NCBI RefSeq assembly: GCF_014647115.1
Contig: NZ_BMOO01000005.1
Span: forward strand, 186,001 to 250,000
Length of the DNA stretch: 64,000 bases
Direction: 5' to 3'
From: Halarchaeum rubridurum
Lineage (GTDB): Archaea > Halobacteriota > Halobacteria > Halobacteriales > Halobacteriaceae
Positions 1 to 7,905 of the stretch are shown in pieces. The position numbers and the translations under genes are program-made. Below the pieces are notes generated by a model. The model saw only the letters and a program-made list of their open reading frames with translations. It searched no databases and had not been told where the DNA came from. How positions within the stretch are numbered: position 1 is the first letter of the stretch; each line of letters opens with the position of its first letter.

Positions 1-287
1 TCCTCGACGCCTACGTCGTCCCCGACGTCCTCGACGCCCTCTTCGTCGACTTCCGCGAGCCCGTCGAGGCCATCCTCGCCTCGGAGACGGTCGCGCTCTT
101 CGAGGCCGCACCGACCTACCCCTTCGGCCTCGTCCTCTGTTACCTCCCGGACGGCAGGCGAATCGTCGCCCTCGTCTGCGGCGAACGCGGCGTCTCGCTC
201 CTCCTCGTCAACGACAACCGCGACGCCCTCGCGTGGGCGCGCGAGCGTCTCGACCGCGTCGCCGCCTCCGCCCGGACCCTGCGCTGA
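1..287 (+). CDS. C-terminal part of a probable FilR1-type HTH regulator (cut by window edge)
   Basis: An open frame enters from the left edge and ends at TGA 285-287, giving about 94 residues. It shows an alternating hydrophobic strand pattern (YPFGLVL, then GRRIVALVCG, then GVSLLLV) and ends in a helix with ALAWARERLDRV. That layout resembles the C-terminal half of the haloarchaeal FilR1-domain transcriptional regulators, which carry a winged helix at the missing N-terminus and end in a W-A-x-x-x-[FY/L] helix. The DNA-binding part is outside the window, so the family assignment is from memory of the pattern only. It could instead be another small sensory domain. Confidence 0.45.
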   Translation, partial: LDAYVVPDVLDALFVDFREPVEAILASETVALFEAAPTYPFGLVLCYLPDGRRIVALVCGERGVSLLLVNDNRDALAWARERLDRVAASARTLR

Positions 288-321
288 CCGCCGGACGCGA
301 CGCTGACGTCGACGCCGGCGC

Positions 322-891
322 CTACGTCCGGAGCGTCGCGGCCTCGTACGTCCGCTCGACGCGGTACTCGACGTCCGCGAGCCGCGTCGCCGACCAGACG
401 CCGAGGTCGACCGTCGCGTCGTCGTCCACCCCGCCCGGCACGACCGTCAGGTGTTCGCCCGACCGCAGCACGGGCCGGAGCTCGTCGTACACGCGCTCGC
501 CGTCCACCGCGACCGCGATGCGCGCGTCGATGGCGGGACCGGCCCCGACGTTGCTGGCGACGACCGCGCCGCCGCGCGTTTCGAGGACGATTTCGGGGGC
601 GGCGTCGGCGCGCCGTGTCCGACGCTGCTCGACGTTCCCCCAGACGAGCGTCAGCGCGTACCAGACGGTCGCGAGCACGACGTAGAGCGCGAACAGCAGG
701 CGGGTCCGGCCCGCCGCGACGGCGCCCGTGAGGTACGCGACGAAGGTCAACCCGACCGAGAGGCCGAAGGCGACGACGCCCGCCGCGAGGACGACCGACC
801 GCCCGACGAGCCGCCGGACGCGCGTCCCGTAGCCGCGAAAGCCGACTTCCGACTCGCCGCTCGGCGACCAATCGAAGGGGAGCGAGGACAT
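322..891 (-). CDS. Haloarchaeal membrane protein of unknown function
   Basis: A protein of 189 residues when started at the ATG ending at 891 (a start 27 nt further out is possible but gives an unconvincing leader). I do not recognise a family. Two hydrophobic segments follow one another after about 30 residues (one rich in VVLAAGVVAFGLSVGL, the next FALYVVLATVWYALTLVW), so it is probably a two-helix membrane protein. The last 90 residues form a soluble beta-rich region (EIVLETRGGAVVASNVG) that looks like a small immunoglobulin-like fold facing one side of the membrane. It is convergent with the regulator to its left and divergent from the ABC exporter operon to its right. Confidence 0.6.
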   Translation of the reverse strand: MSSLPFDWSPSGESEVGFRGYGTRVRRLVGRSVVLAAGVVAFGLSVGLTFVAYLTGAVAAGRTRLLFALYVVLATVWYALTLVWGNVEQRRTRRADAAPEIVLETRGGAVVASNVGAGPAIDARIAVAVDGERVYDELRPVLRSGEHLTVVPGGVDDDATVDLGVWSATRLADVEYRVERTYEAATLRT

Positions 892-986
892 CGTCGGGGG
901 CGTGTGAGCGCGAGGCACTACGGTCCACCGGTCGCGCCCACCCCGCTCGCCCCGACGCCCGCGACGCCGCGGTCGCCGTAACGCCC

Positions 987-1901
987 TTGTCGGTGCCGGC
1001 CGCGCGGACGTACGTGCTCTCCGTCTCCGGTCTCACGAAAACCTACGGCGACGTCGAGGCCGTCCGCGGCATCGACTTCGAGGTCGCCGACGGCGAGGTG
1101 TTCGGCCTCGTCGGCCCGAACGGCGCGGGCAAGACGTCGACGCTCAAGACCCTCGCCGGCCTGCTCGAACCCACGTCGGGCGAGGTGGTCGTGAACGGCT
1201 ACGACGCCGGCGACCCCGAGATGCGCCGGACGCTCGGCTTCCTCCCCGAGGAGTCCCCGCTCTACGAGGACATGACGCCGCGCTCCTATCTCCGTTTCTT
1301 CGCCGACCTCTACGACGTCGACCGGGAGACGGCGGACGAGCGGATCGCCGCCGCGCTCGACCGCCTCGACCTCGACGCGCGCGACCGGCCCGTCGGGGAC
1401 TTCTCGAAGGGGATGAAGCGGAAGGTCGCCATCGCGCGCTCGCTCGTCAACGACCCGGACGTCCTCGTCTACGACGAACCCGCCTCCGGGCTCGACCCGA
1501 CGACGACGAACGTCGTCATCGAGTTCACGCGCGACCTCGCCGCGCAGGGCAAGACCATCGTCTTCAGCGCCCACGACCTCCACCACGTCGAATCCGTCTG
1601 CGACCGCGTCGCCATCGTCTCCGACGGCCGGATAGCCGCCAAGGGGACGCTCGACGAGATACGCAGCGCGCACGGCCGCGTCGAGTACCGCGCCTTCACG
1701 GACGTCGAGGTGCCGGGCGCGGAGCGCGTCGAGGCGGAACGCGGGGACCGGGCGCGCTATCGGGTGCGCGTCGACTCGATGGCCGCCGTCGACGACGTCC
1801 GCGAGCGCGCCCGGGCGGCCGGCGGCGACGTCGTCGACATCCGGACGCGCGAATCGACGCTGGAGGACGTCTTCCTCGCCGTCACCGGGGGCGCGGAGTG
1901 A
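987..1901 (+). CDS. ABC exporter ATP-binding protein
   Basis: About 304 residues from a TTG start; GTG codons at 993 and 1014 are alternatives. Walker A is GPNGAGKT near residues 43-50, the signature is FSKGMKRKV, Walker B is VLVYDEPASGLDP, and the switch histidine is in FSAHDLHH. The order and the short C-terminal tail of about 80 residues are those of single-domain ATPases of ABC-2 exporters (NatA/CcmA type). It would energise the two permeases encoded next: its stop overlaps the start of the following gene by GTGA, so the three genes form a translationally coupled operon. The cargo cannot be read from the sequence; the NatA/NatB resemblance suggests ion or small-molecule efflux but that is weak. 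Confidence 0.9.
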   Translation: MSVPAARTYVLSVSGLTKTYGDVEAVRGIDFEVADGEVFGLVGPNGAGKTSTLKTLAGLLEPTSGEVVVNGYDAGDPEMRRTLGFLPEESPLYEDMTPRSYLRFFADLYDVDRETADERIAAALDRLDLDARDRPVGDFSKGMKRKVAIARSLVNDPDVLVYDEPASGLDPTTTNVVIEFTRDLAAQGKTIVFSAHDLHHVESVCDRVAIVSDGRIAAKGTLDEIRSAHGRVEYRAFTDVEVPGAERVEAERGDRARYRVRVDSMAAVDDVRERARAAGGDVVDIRTRESTLEDVFLAVTGGAE

Positions 1902-3694
1902 ACCCGCGACGCGTCCTCCGAATCGCGCGCTGGGAGGCCGGGCGCAACGCCGGGACGGTCGACCGCCGCACCGCGATCCTCCTCGCCTGCACGGTCCTGG
2001 TCGTCGCCCTCGTCGCCCCCGCGCTCGTGTTGTACGCGCCGACGCCCGGCGAGGGCGTCTACCGCGTCGCGGTCGACGACGCGAACCCCTACCACGCGCC
2101 CGTCGCCGCGAACGACCGGCTCAGCGTCGTCCCGCCGGGCGCGGACGCCGTCGAGCGCGGCCGCGCGGACGTCGCCGTCGTCGGCACCGGCGGCTTCGTC
2201 GTCGCCGACAGCGAGAAGGGCCGCGCCGCGCTCGCCACCCTGCGGAGCGCCACCGAAGCGTACAACGACCGGCTGATGGCGACCGAGCGCGACGTCGCCG
2301 CGGCCTTCCCCGTGACGGTCGACGTCTCGTACGTCGAGCGCGGCACGCGCGTCGTCGGCGGCTCCGACGGCGGCACCGCGAGCGACGGGACGAGCGACGA
2401 CGGGGCCGGCGCGGGCGCGGACGATGGTGGTGCGACCACCGACGGCGACACCGGTGCGACCGAGTCCGGCACGACGACCGGGAGCGGGGCCGGGAACGGT
2501 GCGTCCGCCCCCGAGGCGACGCCGAGCGCCGGCGGCGACGCGAGCGCACCCGCGAACACGCCCGGCGGGCTCACGCCGCCGTTCCCGCTGGAGTCGCTGT
2601 TGCTCGCGTTCGTCTTCGTCCTCCCGCTGAACGTCGTCATCCAGTCCTACGGGTCGAGCGTGCTCGACGAGCGGATCGACCGCCGGGGCGAACCCCTGCT
2701 CGTCTCGCCGGCGACGCGCGCCGACATCGTCGTCGGGAAGGCCCTCCCCTACCTCGCGGCGGCCGCGCTCGTCACCGTCCCCATCGCGTACGCGGTCGGG
2801 GCGGGCGTCCCGGCCGTCCTCGCCGTCCTCCCGCTCGCCGGACTCTTCCTCGGCGTCACCTTCCTCGGCGCGCTCTTCGCGCGCTCCTACAAGGAGCTCA
2901 CGTTCGTCACGGTCACCGTGACGGTCGTCCTGATGGCCTACGCCTTCGTCCCCGCCGTCTTCACCGAGGTCCACCCCATCGCGGCCATCAGCCCGCTCTC
3001 CGTCGTCGTCCGCGACATCCGCGGCGACCCCTTCCAACTCGGGGGCTTCCTCCTCGCCACCGTCCCGGTCGCCACCGCCGCCGTCGTCTGCTACGGCCTC
3101 GGCCTCGGCGTCTACCGCGAGGAGGACCTCTTCACGCAGAAGCGCCTCCCGGCGAAGGCCCTCGACGCGCTCGCCGCGCCGCTCTCGTCCGTCCGGCGCG
3201 TCGGTCTGCTCACCGTGGCGCTCGTCCCCTTCGTTCTCATCGCCGAGCTGTTCGCCGTCGCGGCGCTGTTCGTCGCGCCGCCCGACCTCGCCGTGCCGCT
3301 CGTCCTCGCGCTCGTCGCCGTCATCGAGGAGGTTGCGAAGAGCGTCCACGTCTACGCGGGGTTCGCGAACGCCCGCTTCGAGCGCTCGACGCGGACGGCG
3401 CTCGCGCTCGGCGTCGCCTCCGGCGTCGGCTTCTTCCTCGGCGAGAAACTGCTCCTCCTGACGCGCCTCGTCGGCCTCCCCGACCTCACCGTCGGCGGCG
3501 CGGCGTTCGGCAACGCGGAGCTCGGCGCGGGGTCGCTCGCGCTCCTCGTCGCCCCGCTCCTCTTGCACGTCGTCACCGCCTCGGTGTCGGCGCTCGGGGC
3601 GCGCCGGAGCGCCAGGGGGTACGCGCTCGCCCTCGCCGGGGCGGTCCTCCTCCACCTCGGCTACAACTACACGGTGGTGAGCACCCTTGGATAG
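1898..3694 (+). CDS. ABC-2 permease fused to a PrsW-like intramembrane protease domain
   Basis: 598 residues, GTG start overlapping the ATPase stop. The first 440 residues are an ABC-2 exporter permease: one membrane helix, an outside domain with a Gly/Thr/Ser/Asp-rich linker (about 150-225), then a helix bundle containing the usual post-helix motif (VLDERIDRRGEPLLVSPATR). The last 150 residues are another hydrophobic bundle with four spaced motifs: E477-E478-x-x-K481, F512-x-x-x-E516, H557 and H586-x-x-x-N590. These match the conserved residues of the PrsW/CPBP glutamic intramembrane protease superfamily. Permease-plus-protease fusions are known in haloarchaea as far as I recall, but without an assigned role. 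The next gene overlaps by 8 nt. Confidence 0.82.
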   Translation: MNPRRVLRIARWEAGRNAGTVDRRTAILLACTVLVVALVAPALVLYAPTPGEGVYRVAVDDANPYHAPVAANDRLSVVPPGADAVERGRADVAVVGTGGFVVADSEKGRAALATLRSATEAYNDRLMATERDVAAAFPVTVDVSYVERGTRVVGGSDGGTASDGTSDDGAGAGADDGGATTDGDTGATESGTTTGSGAGNGASAPEATPSAGGDASAPANTPGGLTPPFPLESLLLAFVFVLPLNVVIQSYGSSVLDERIDRRGEPLLVSPATRADIVVGKALPYLAAAALVTVPIAYAVGAGVPAVLAVLPLAGLFLGVTFLGALFARSYKELTFVTVTVTVVLMAYAFVPAVFTEVHPIAAISPLSVVVRDIRGDPFQLGGFLLATVPVATAAVVCYGLGLGVYREEDLFTQKRLPAKALDALAAPLSSVRRVGLLTVALVPFVLIAELFAVAALFVAPPDLAVPLVLALVAVIEEVAKSVHVYAGFANARFERSTRTALALGVASGVGFFLGEKLLLLTRLVGLPDLTVGGAAFGNAELGAGSLALLVAPLLLHVVTASVSALGARRSARGYALALAGAVLLHLGYNYTVVSTLG

Positions 3695-4733
3695 CCGCCT
3701 CGTCCTCGCGCGCCGCGAACTCGCCTCGCTGCGTCGCGAGAAGACAATCGTGCTCGCGCTCGCCATCCAGCTGTTCGTCGCGGCGTTCTCCTCCGTCCTC
3801 GTCGTCGGCCTCGTGAGCCTCTACGCGCCCGGGGCCGCGGGCGGCGCCGTCGCCGTCGACGTCGGCGTGACGGGCGACGCCGCCGGCGACCTCGGCCCCG
3901 TCGTCGAGCGCGGCGACGCGATGCACGCGACCTACTACGAGCGCGAGTCGGCGGCCCGCGCGGGCTTCCAGGACGGCGAGGTCGACGCCGTCCTCGTCGC
4001 CGACCGCCTCGACAGCGGGCGCACGCACGTCGACGCGACCGTCCCCGACGGCTCGTTCGCCACCACGGTCGTCGTGAGCCGGCTGAAGACCGCGCTCTCG
4101 CGCTACGAGCGCCAGCGCCGCGCGGCGCTCTCGACGCGCCTCGACTACCAGCCGCTCGACCTCCCGCCAGAGCGCGGCGGCAGCACGTACCACGGCTTCA
4201 CGTACACGGTTCTCATCCCGGCGCTCGTCTTCCTCCCGGCGTTCATCAGCGGCTCCATCGCCGCCGACAGCGTCGCCGAGGAGCGCGAGCGCAAGACGTG
4301 GGACCTCCTGCGGAGCGCGCCGCTCTCCGTCCCCGAAATCGTCGACGGGAAGGCGCTCGCGTTCGTCGCCATCGCGCCCGCGCAGGTCGCGTGTTGGTTC
4401 GCGTTCCTCGCGCTCAACGGCACGCCGATTCACGGCCCCGTCGCGGCGCTCGGCTTCGTCACGGCGCTCACGGGCCTCCTCGTCGTCGGCGGCATCGCCG
4501 CGGCGCTCGCCGTCCCGAAACACCGCGAGGCCCAGCTCGTCTACTCCTTCGGCGCGCTCGGGGCGTTCGGCGCGGCGAGCCTCCTCCCCGAGAGCCCGCA
4601 GAACGTCGTCGCCAAACTCGCCATCGGCTCGCCGACGCTCGCGACGTGGCTCACGCTCGCGGGCGCGCTCGTCCTCGGGGTCGCCGGCTACGCCGCCATC
4701 CGCACCGCCGCCGGCCGGGTGGCGAACACCTGA
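3687..4733 (+). CDS. ABC-2 exporter permease
   Basis: 348 residues from a TTG start that overlaps the end of the preceding permease by 8 nt, so translation is probably coupled. The N-terminus is cytoplasmic (RRELASLRREKTIV) followed by one membrane helix, an outside domain of about 130 residues, and five hydrophobic segments from about residue 165. The motif EERERKTWDLLRSAP after the second helix is the one found in NatB-like permeases. With the gene before it, it would form a heterodimeric channel driven by the ATPase at 987. Unlike its partner it has no protease domain. Confidence 0.85.
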   Translation: MDSRLVLARRELASLRREKTIVLALAIQLFVAAFSSVLVVGLVSLYAPGAAGGAVAVDVGVTGDAAGDLGPVVERGDAMHATYYERESAARAGFQDGEVDAVLVADRLDSGRTHVDATVPDGSFATTVVVSRLKTALSRYERQRRAALSTRLDYQPLDLPPERGGSTYHGFTYTVLIPALVFLPAFISGSIAADSVAEERERKTWDLLRSAPLSVPEIVDGKALAFVAIAPAQVACWFAFLALNGTPIHGPVAALGFVTALTGLLVVGGIAAALAVPKHREAQLVYSFGALGAFGAASLLPESPQNVVAKLAIGSPTLATWLTLAGALVLGVAGYAAIRTAAGRVANT

Positions 4734-4780
4734 ACGTCGACGCCGAACCGTTCTTCGGGGCGGGCGTCCTACCCCTCCCC

Positions 4781-5206
4781 ATGGCCGAACGCGTCACCAG
4801 CGAGGGCGTCCGCACGCTCGACACCGTCCTCGAACGCTACGGATCGACGAACCGCCCCCAACTGCGCGTCGCCGACCCCGACGCGGTGCCGACGGGCGAG
4901 GTGGTCCGCCTCGTCGTCGACGACACCGAGTACCGCGCGCGAATCGAGGCGGACGCCTCGGGGAACGCGGTGCTCCGCGGGGCGTTCGAGTCGCCGCGGC
5001 TCGCGCGGACGCCCGGCGAGGGCGAGAACCACCTGCGCGCGTGGCTCCAGGGGCTCGACCTGGACTACGGGCGGACGGTCCACCTCGACGTCGTGACGCC
5101 CGACTACAAGTACGGGGTGCGCGCGCCGGGCGAGCGCGCGACCTACGCGGCGACGGACGCGCCCGACGAGGGGTTGGCGAGCATCGCGCGCGACCTCGAC
5201 GGGTGA
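4781..5206 (+). CDS. Conserved haloarchaeal protein, DUF7112-like
   Basis: 141 residues from ATG 4781. The sequence is soluble and acidic with no membrane segment. Features include a short N-terminal helix (VRTLDTVLERYGSTNRPQLRV), a barrel-like middle (GEVVRLVVDDTEYRARIE) and a conserved-looking end (YGVRAPGERATYAATDAPDEGLASIARDLDG, shown here only as landmarks). This is the layout I recall for the haloarchaeal DUF7112 family, function unknown. It lies 47 nt after the exporter operon on the same strand and converges with the HalX regulator, whose stop is 4 nt away, so there is almost no space for separate terminators. Confidence 0.65.
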   Translation: MAERVTSEGVRTLDTVLERYGSTNRPQLRVADPDAVPTGEVVRLVVDDTEYRARIEADASGNAVLRGAFESPRLARTPGEGENHLRAWLQGLDLDYGRTVHLDVVTPDYKYGVRAPGERATYAATDAPDEGLASIARDLDG

Positions 5207-5210
5207 GCGC

Positions 5211-5789
5211 TCAGAAGTCGGGGATGTCGCGGAAGGTCGCCCGGTAGTCGTCCGGGGTGAACTCGGCCGCGACGGCGTCGAGGGCGCGCCGTCGCTCGCC
5301 GATCTCCGCGACGAGGTCCTCGCGCGCCGCTTCGTCCGCCTCCGGGCCGGCGAGCGTCGCCCGCTTCGCGCAGAGGTCGTAGAGCTCCGCGAGCTCGTCG
5401 TCGTAGCGGGTGCGACGCAGGAGGCGCTCGACCGTCCCGCGGAGGCGGTCCCGCGAGACGGGTTTGACGAGGTAGGCGTCGAAGCCCATGTCGACGATGT
5501 CCCGGTCGGGCTCGACGGCGGTCACCATCGCCACCCGGCAGTCGTGGCCGGCCTCGCGGATGCGCGAGAGCGCCTCGTCGCCGGACATCTCCGGCATGTC
5601 GCGGTCGAGGAGGACGACGTCCACGTCGTCGTCGACGACGTCGAGGGCGTCCGGTGCGTTCGAGGCGGTCCGGACGCGGTAGTCGTCCCCGAGCTGGGCC
5701 TCGTAGAGCTGGAGGTACTCCTCCAGGTCGTCGACTGCGAGGACCGTCGGGTCGGCGGGCCGGTACGACGAGTCGGCGGTCACGGCCAC
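5211..5789 (-). CDS. HalX-domain response regulator
   Basis: 192 residues. A receiver domain occupies about residues 14-125: acidic pair D20-D21, phosphoacceptor D62 in VVLLDRDMPEMSG, Thr at MVTAVE and the switch lysine K109 in YLVKP. The remainder is the HalX domain, a short helical region of haloarchaeal regulators (about 135-190, YDDELAELYDLCAKRATL). There is no DNA-binding helix-turn-helix, so it acts through partner proteins. No kinase gene adjoins it, which makes it an orphan regulator in this window. It is a close paralogue of the regulator at 15935, including a near-identical central stretch around DIVDMGFD-YLVKPV. Confidence 0.9.
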   Translation of the reverse strand: MAVTADSSYRPADPTVLAVDDLEEYLQLYEAQLGDDYRVRTASNAPDALDVVDDDVDVVLLDRDMPEMSGDEALSRIREAGHDCRVAMVTAVEPDRDIVDMGFDAYLVKPVSRDRLRGTVERLLRRTRYDDELAELYDLCAKRATLAGPEADEAAREDLVAEIGERRRALDAVAAEFTPDDYRATFRDIPDF

Positions 5790-5823
5790 TCCCCCGCCTC
5801 GCCGTCTCCGCCCGTGTCGTCAC

Positions 5824-6174
5824 CGCGGTCCCTCGGCCGGCGTTGCGACCCCGTCTTCGACGCTCCCGCGCGACTCATTTACGGTGTCCCGGTTTCCGCT
5901 TTGACCGACCTAAACGTTCCCCCGCGTGTCAGCCGGCTATGGGATGCGCTGCCACACATAACACATAAACTTGCCGATTCACATAGCATCGGGTGCCGGC
6001 CGGCAAAACGGCCAGTATACGACGGTAACGGCTCTGTATGGGTTGTTAGTGTCTACCAAGATCGGGAGTCACCACCGACAGGTTTAAGTACGTTTCTACC
6101 TTATGTATGGTTAGGAAGCACCGGTCGGAGGGACTTATACATTCTTCCTCCACCGGGTCCGGAGTATCCCCATC
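5824..6174. promoter_or_regulatory. AT-richer regulatory region upstream of tfb
   Basis: About 350 nt without a credible gene between the divergent HalX regulator and tfb. It is clearly richer in A and T than its surroundings. On the + strand I see three TATA-like elements: TTTAAGTA at 6083-6090, CTTATGTATG around 6098-6107 and CTTATAC at 6134-6140. A short imperfect direct repeat (ACACATAACACATAAAC) lies near 5954-5970, and a GGCCGGC palindrome near 5998-6003. A possible minus-strand TATA (GTAAATG) near 5877-5883 could serve the HalX gene. The multiplicity suggests several start sites for tfb. Confidence 0.55.
6134..6140 (+). promoter_or_regulatory. Proximal TATA box of tfb
   Basis: CTTATAC lies 35-41 nt before the tfb ATG at 6175, so transcription would begin near 6163 and leave a leader of about 12 nt. 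It is the nearest of three TATA-like elements in this region. Confidence 0.6.
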
Positions 6175-7155
6175 ATGAGTGACACCACGATCCGCACGTA
6201 CACCAGCGACAGTCAGCGAACAGAGCGCACGACGGAGGAGACGACCGACGAGCGGACCGACGTCGACGTCTGTCCGGAGTGTGGCGGCACCCTTCACACC
6301 GACGAGTCCCACGGCGAGACCGTCTGCGCCGACTGCGGCCTCGTCGTCGAGGAGGACGGCATCGACCGCGGGCCCGAATGGCGGGCGTTCAACAGCCAGG
6401 AGAAGGACCAGAAATCGCGCGTCGGGGCCCCCACCACGAACATGATGCACGACAAGGGGCTCTCGACGAACATCGGCTGGCAGAACAAGGACGCCTACGG
6501 CAACTCGCTGTCGAGCCGCCAGCGTCAGAAGATGCAGCGTCTGCGCACCTGGAACGAGCGCTTCCGCACCCGCAACAGCAAGGAGCGGAACCTCAAGCAG
6601 GCGCTCGGCGAGATCGAGCGCATGGCGAGCGCCCTCGGTCTTCCCAAGGAGGTCCGTGAGACGGCGTCGGTCATCTATCGCCGCGCGCTCGACGAGGACC
6701 TCCTCCCCGGGCGCTCCATCGAGGGCGTCGCCACCGCCGCACTCTACGCGGCGGCGCGTCAGATGCAGACCCCGCGCTCGCTCGACGAGGTCGCCACCGT
6801 CTCGCGCATCGACGACATGGAGTTCAAGCGGACCTACCGCTACATCGTCCGCGAGCTCAACCTCGAAGTCGCCCCCGCCGACCCCGCGAGCTACGTCCCG
6901 CGTTTCGTCAGCGAACTCGACCTCTCGGACGAGGTCGAACGCCAGGCCCGCGACCTGCTCCAGACCGCCGGCGAGAAGGGGGTCACCAGCGGCAAGTCGC
7001 CGGTCGGCCTCGCCGCCGCCGCGATCTACGCCGCGAGCCTGCTCGCCAACCAGAAGGTCACGCAGAGCCAGGTCAGCGACGTGACGGACGTCTCCGAGGT
7101 CACCATCCGCAACCGCTACCAGGAGCTCCTCGAGGCCGCCGAGAACGCGGCGTAA
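6175..7155 (+). CDS. tfb: Transcription initiation factor IIB (TFB)
   Basis: 326 residues. It binds the TBP-TATA complex and recruits RNA polymerase. The N-terminal zinc ribbon uses CPEC (about residue 32) and CADC (about residue 51), followed by the B-reader region (GPEWRAFNSQEKDQKSRVG). Two cyclin-like repeats follow, about 125-215 (helices with SVIYRRALDEDLLPGRSIE) and about 220-320 (KSPVGLAAAAIYAASLL), the second ending in the BRE-contacting helix-turn-helix with SEVTIRNRYQEL. The length is normal. Haloarchaea usually carry several tfb copies that combine with several TBPs; which paralogue this is cannot be told from one window. Confidence 0.97.
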   Translation: MSDTTIRTYTSDSQRTERTTEETTDERTDVDVCPECGGTLHTDESHGETVCADCGLVVEEDGIDRGPEWRAFNSQEKDQKSRVGAPTTNMMHDKGLSTNIGWQNKDAYGNSLSSRQRQKMQRLRTWNERFRTRNSKERNLKQALGEIERMASALGLPKEVRETASVIYRRALDEDLLPGRSIEGVATAALYAAARQMQTPRSLDEVATVSRIDDMEFKRTYRYIVRELNLEVAPADPASYVPRFVSELDLSDEVERQARDLLQTAGEKGVTSGKSPVGLAAAAIYAASLLANQKVTQSQVSDVTDVSEVTIRNRYQELLEAAENAA

Positions 7156-7276
7156 GCGGGTCACTCCACTCCGGTGTCCGTGACACGACCCCGCGCCGTG
7201 TGACGCTTCGGTGCAACGGTTCGGTTGCGACTTTTCGCGCTTCGACGACACGCCCCGTAGCGACGGCGTTCTCGCT

Positions 7277-7828
7277 CTACTCCCGGATTCGTTCGCCCGC
7301 CTCGACGGGGACGCTCACGTGGTTCCCCCCCGGGGGGACGACGCACGCGAACCCGTCGTCGTACGCGCAGAAGGGGCTGTACGCGGTGTTGAAGTCGATG
7401 ACGACGTCGTCGCCCGTCTCGAACGTCTCGACGTCGAGTTCGAGGTAGCGCCCGCGTTCGTACGTCGCCTCGCCGTTCGTCGGGTCGGTGAAGGGCACGA
7501 AGAGGCCCTCCTGTGCGGGCGCGGCGTACGCTTCGAGGACGTGGTGCTCGTCCGCGAGCGTGAACCCCACCGTCGCGACGCGCTCGTATGTCCGGTCCGG
7601 GCCGGCCGTCGTCGCCAGCTCGACCTCCTCGACCTCGCTCGGCACCTGGATGCGCGCGACGACGCGATAGCGCGGGTCGGGCGCGTAGTAGTCGAGGCCG
7701 TCGAAGGCCTCGCGCTCCCCCGGCGGGATCGGCGACTGGGGGTGGTCGGCGAGGAACTCGTCCTTCTCCGCGCGGTACTCGGCGATACGCTCGCGCCACG
7801 CGCGCTCGTCGAAGTCGGACTCGGGCAT
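7277..7828 (-). CDS. DUF1684 family protein
   Basis: 183 residues from the ATG ending at 7828; a TATA-like CCTTACC at about 7851-7857 puts transcription at that ATG, so the message is probably leaderless and longer upstream starts are unlikely. The sequence follows the DUF1684 pattern closely: an N-terminal helix (WRERIAEYRAEKDEFLADH), then SPIPPGEREAFDGLDYY, the ATYERGRYLELD strand, and the signature DFNTAYSPFCAYDDGFAC followed by PPxxN. The family is widespread in bacteria and haloarchaea, with unknown biochemical function. No signal peptide. It converges with tfb and diverges from rtcA. Confidence 0.9.
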   Translation of the reverse strand: MPESDFDERAWRERIAEYRAEKDEFLADHPQSPIPPGEREAFDGLDYYAPDPRYRVVARIQVPSEVEEVELATTAGPDRTYERVATVGFTLADEHHVLEAYAAPAQEGLFVPFTDPTNGEATYERGRYLELDVETFETGDDVVIDFNTAYSPFCAYDDGFACVVPPGGNHVSVPVEAGERIRE

Positions 7829-7905
7829 ACCCCCCGTAGTGCGTCCGGCGCGGTAAGGCGTACGGTAGCGGCGCGTTTTTGTCCCGGCCGCGCGATGCCC
7901 GTCCC

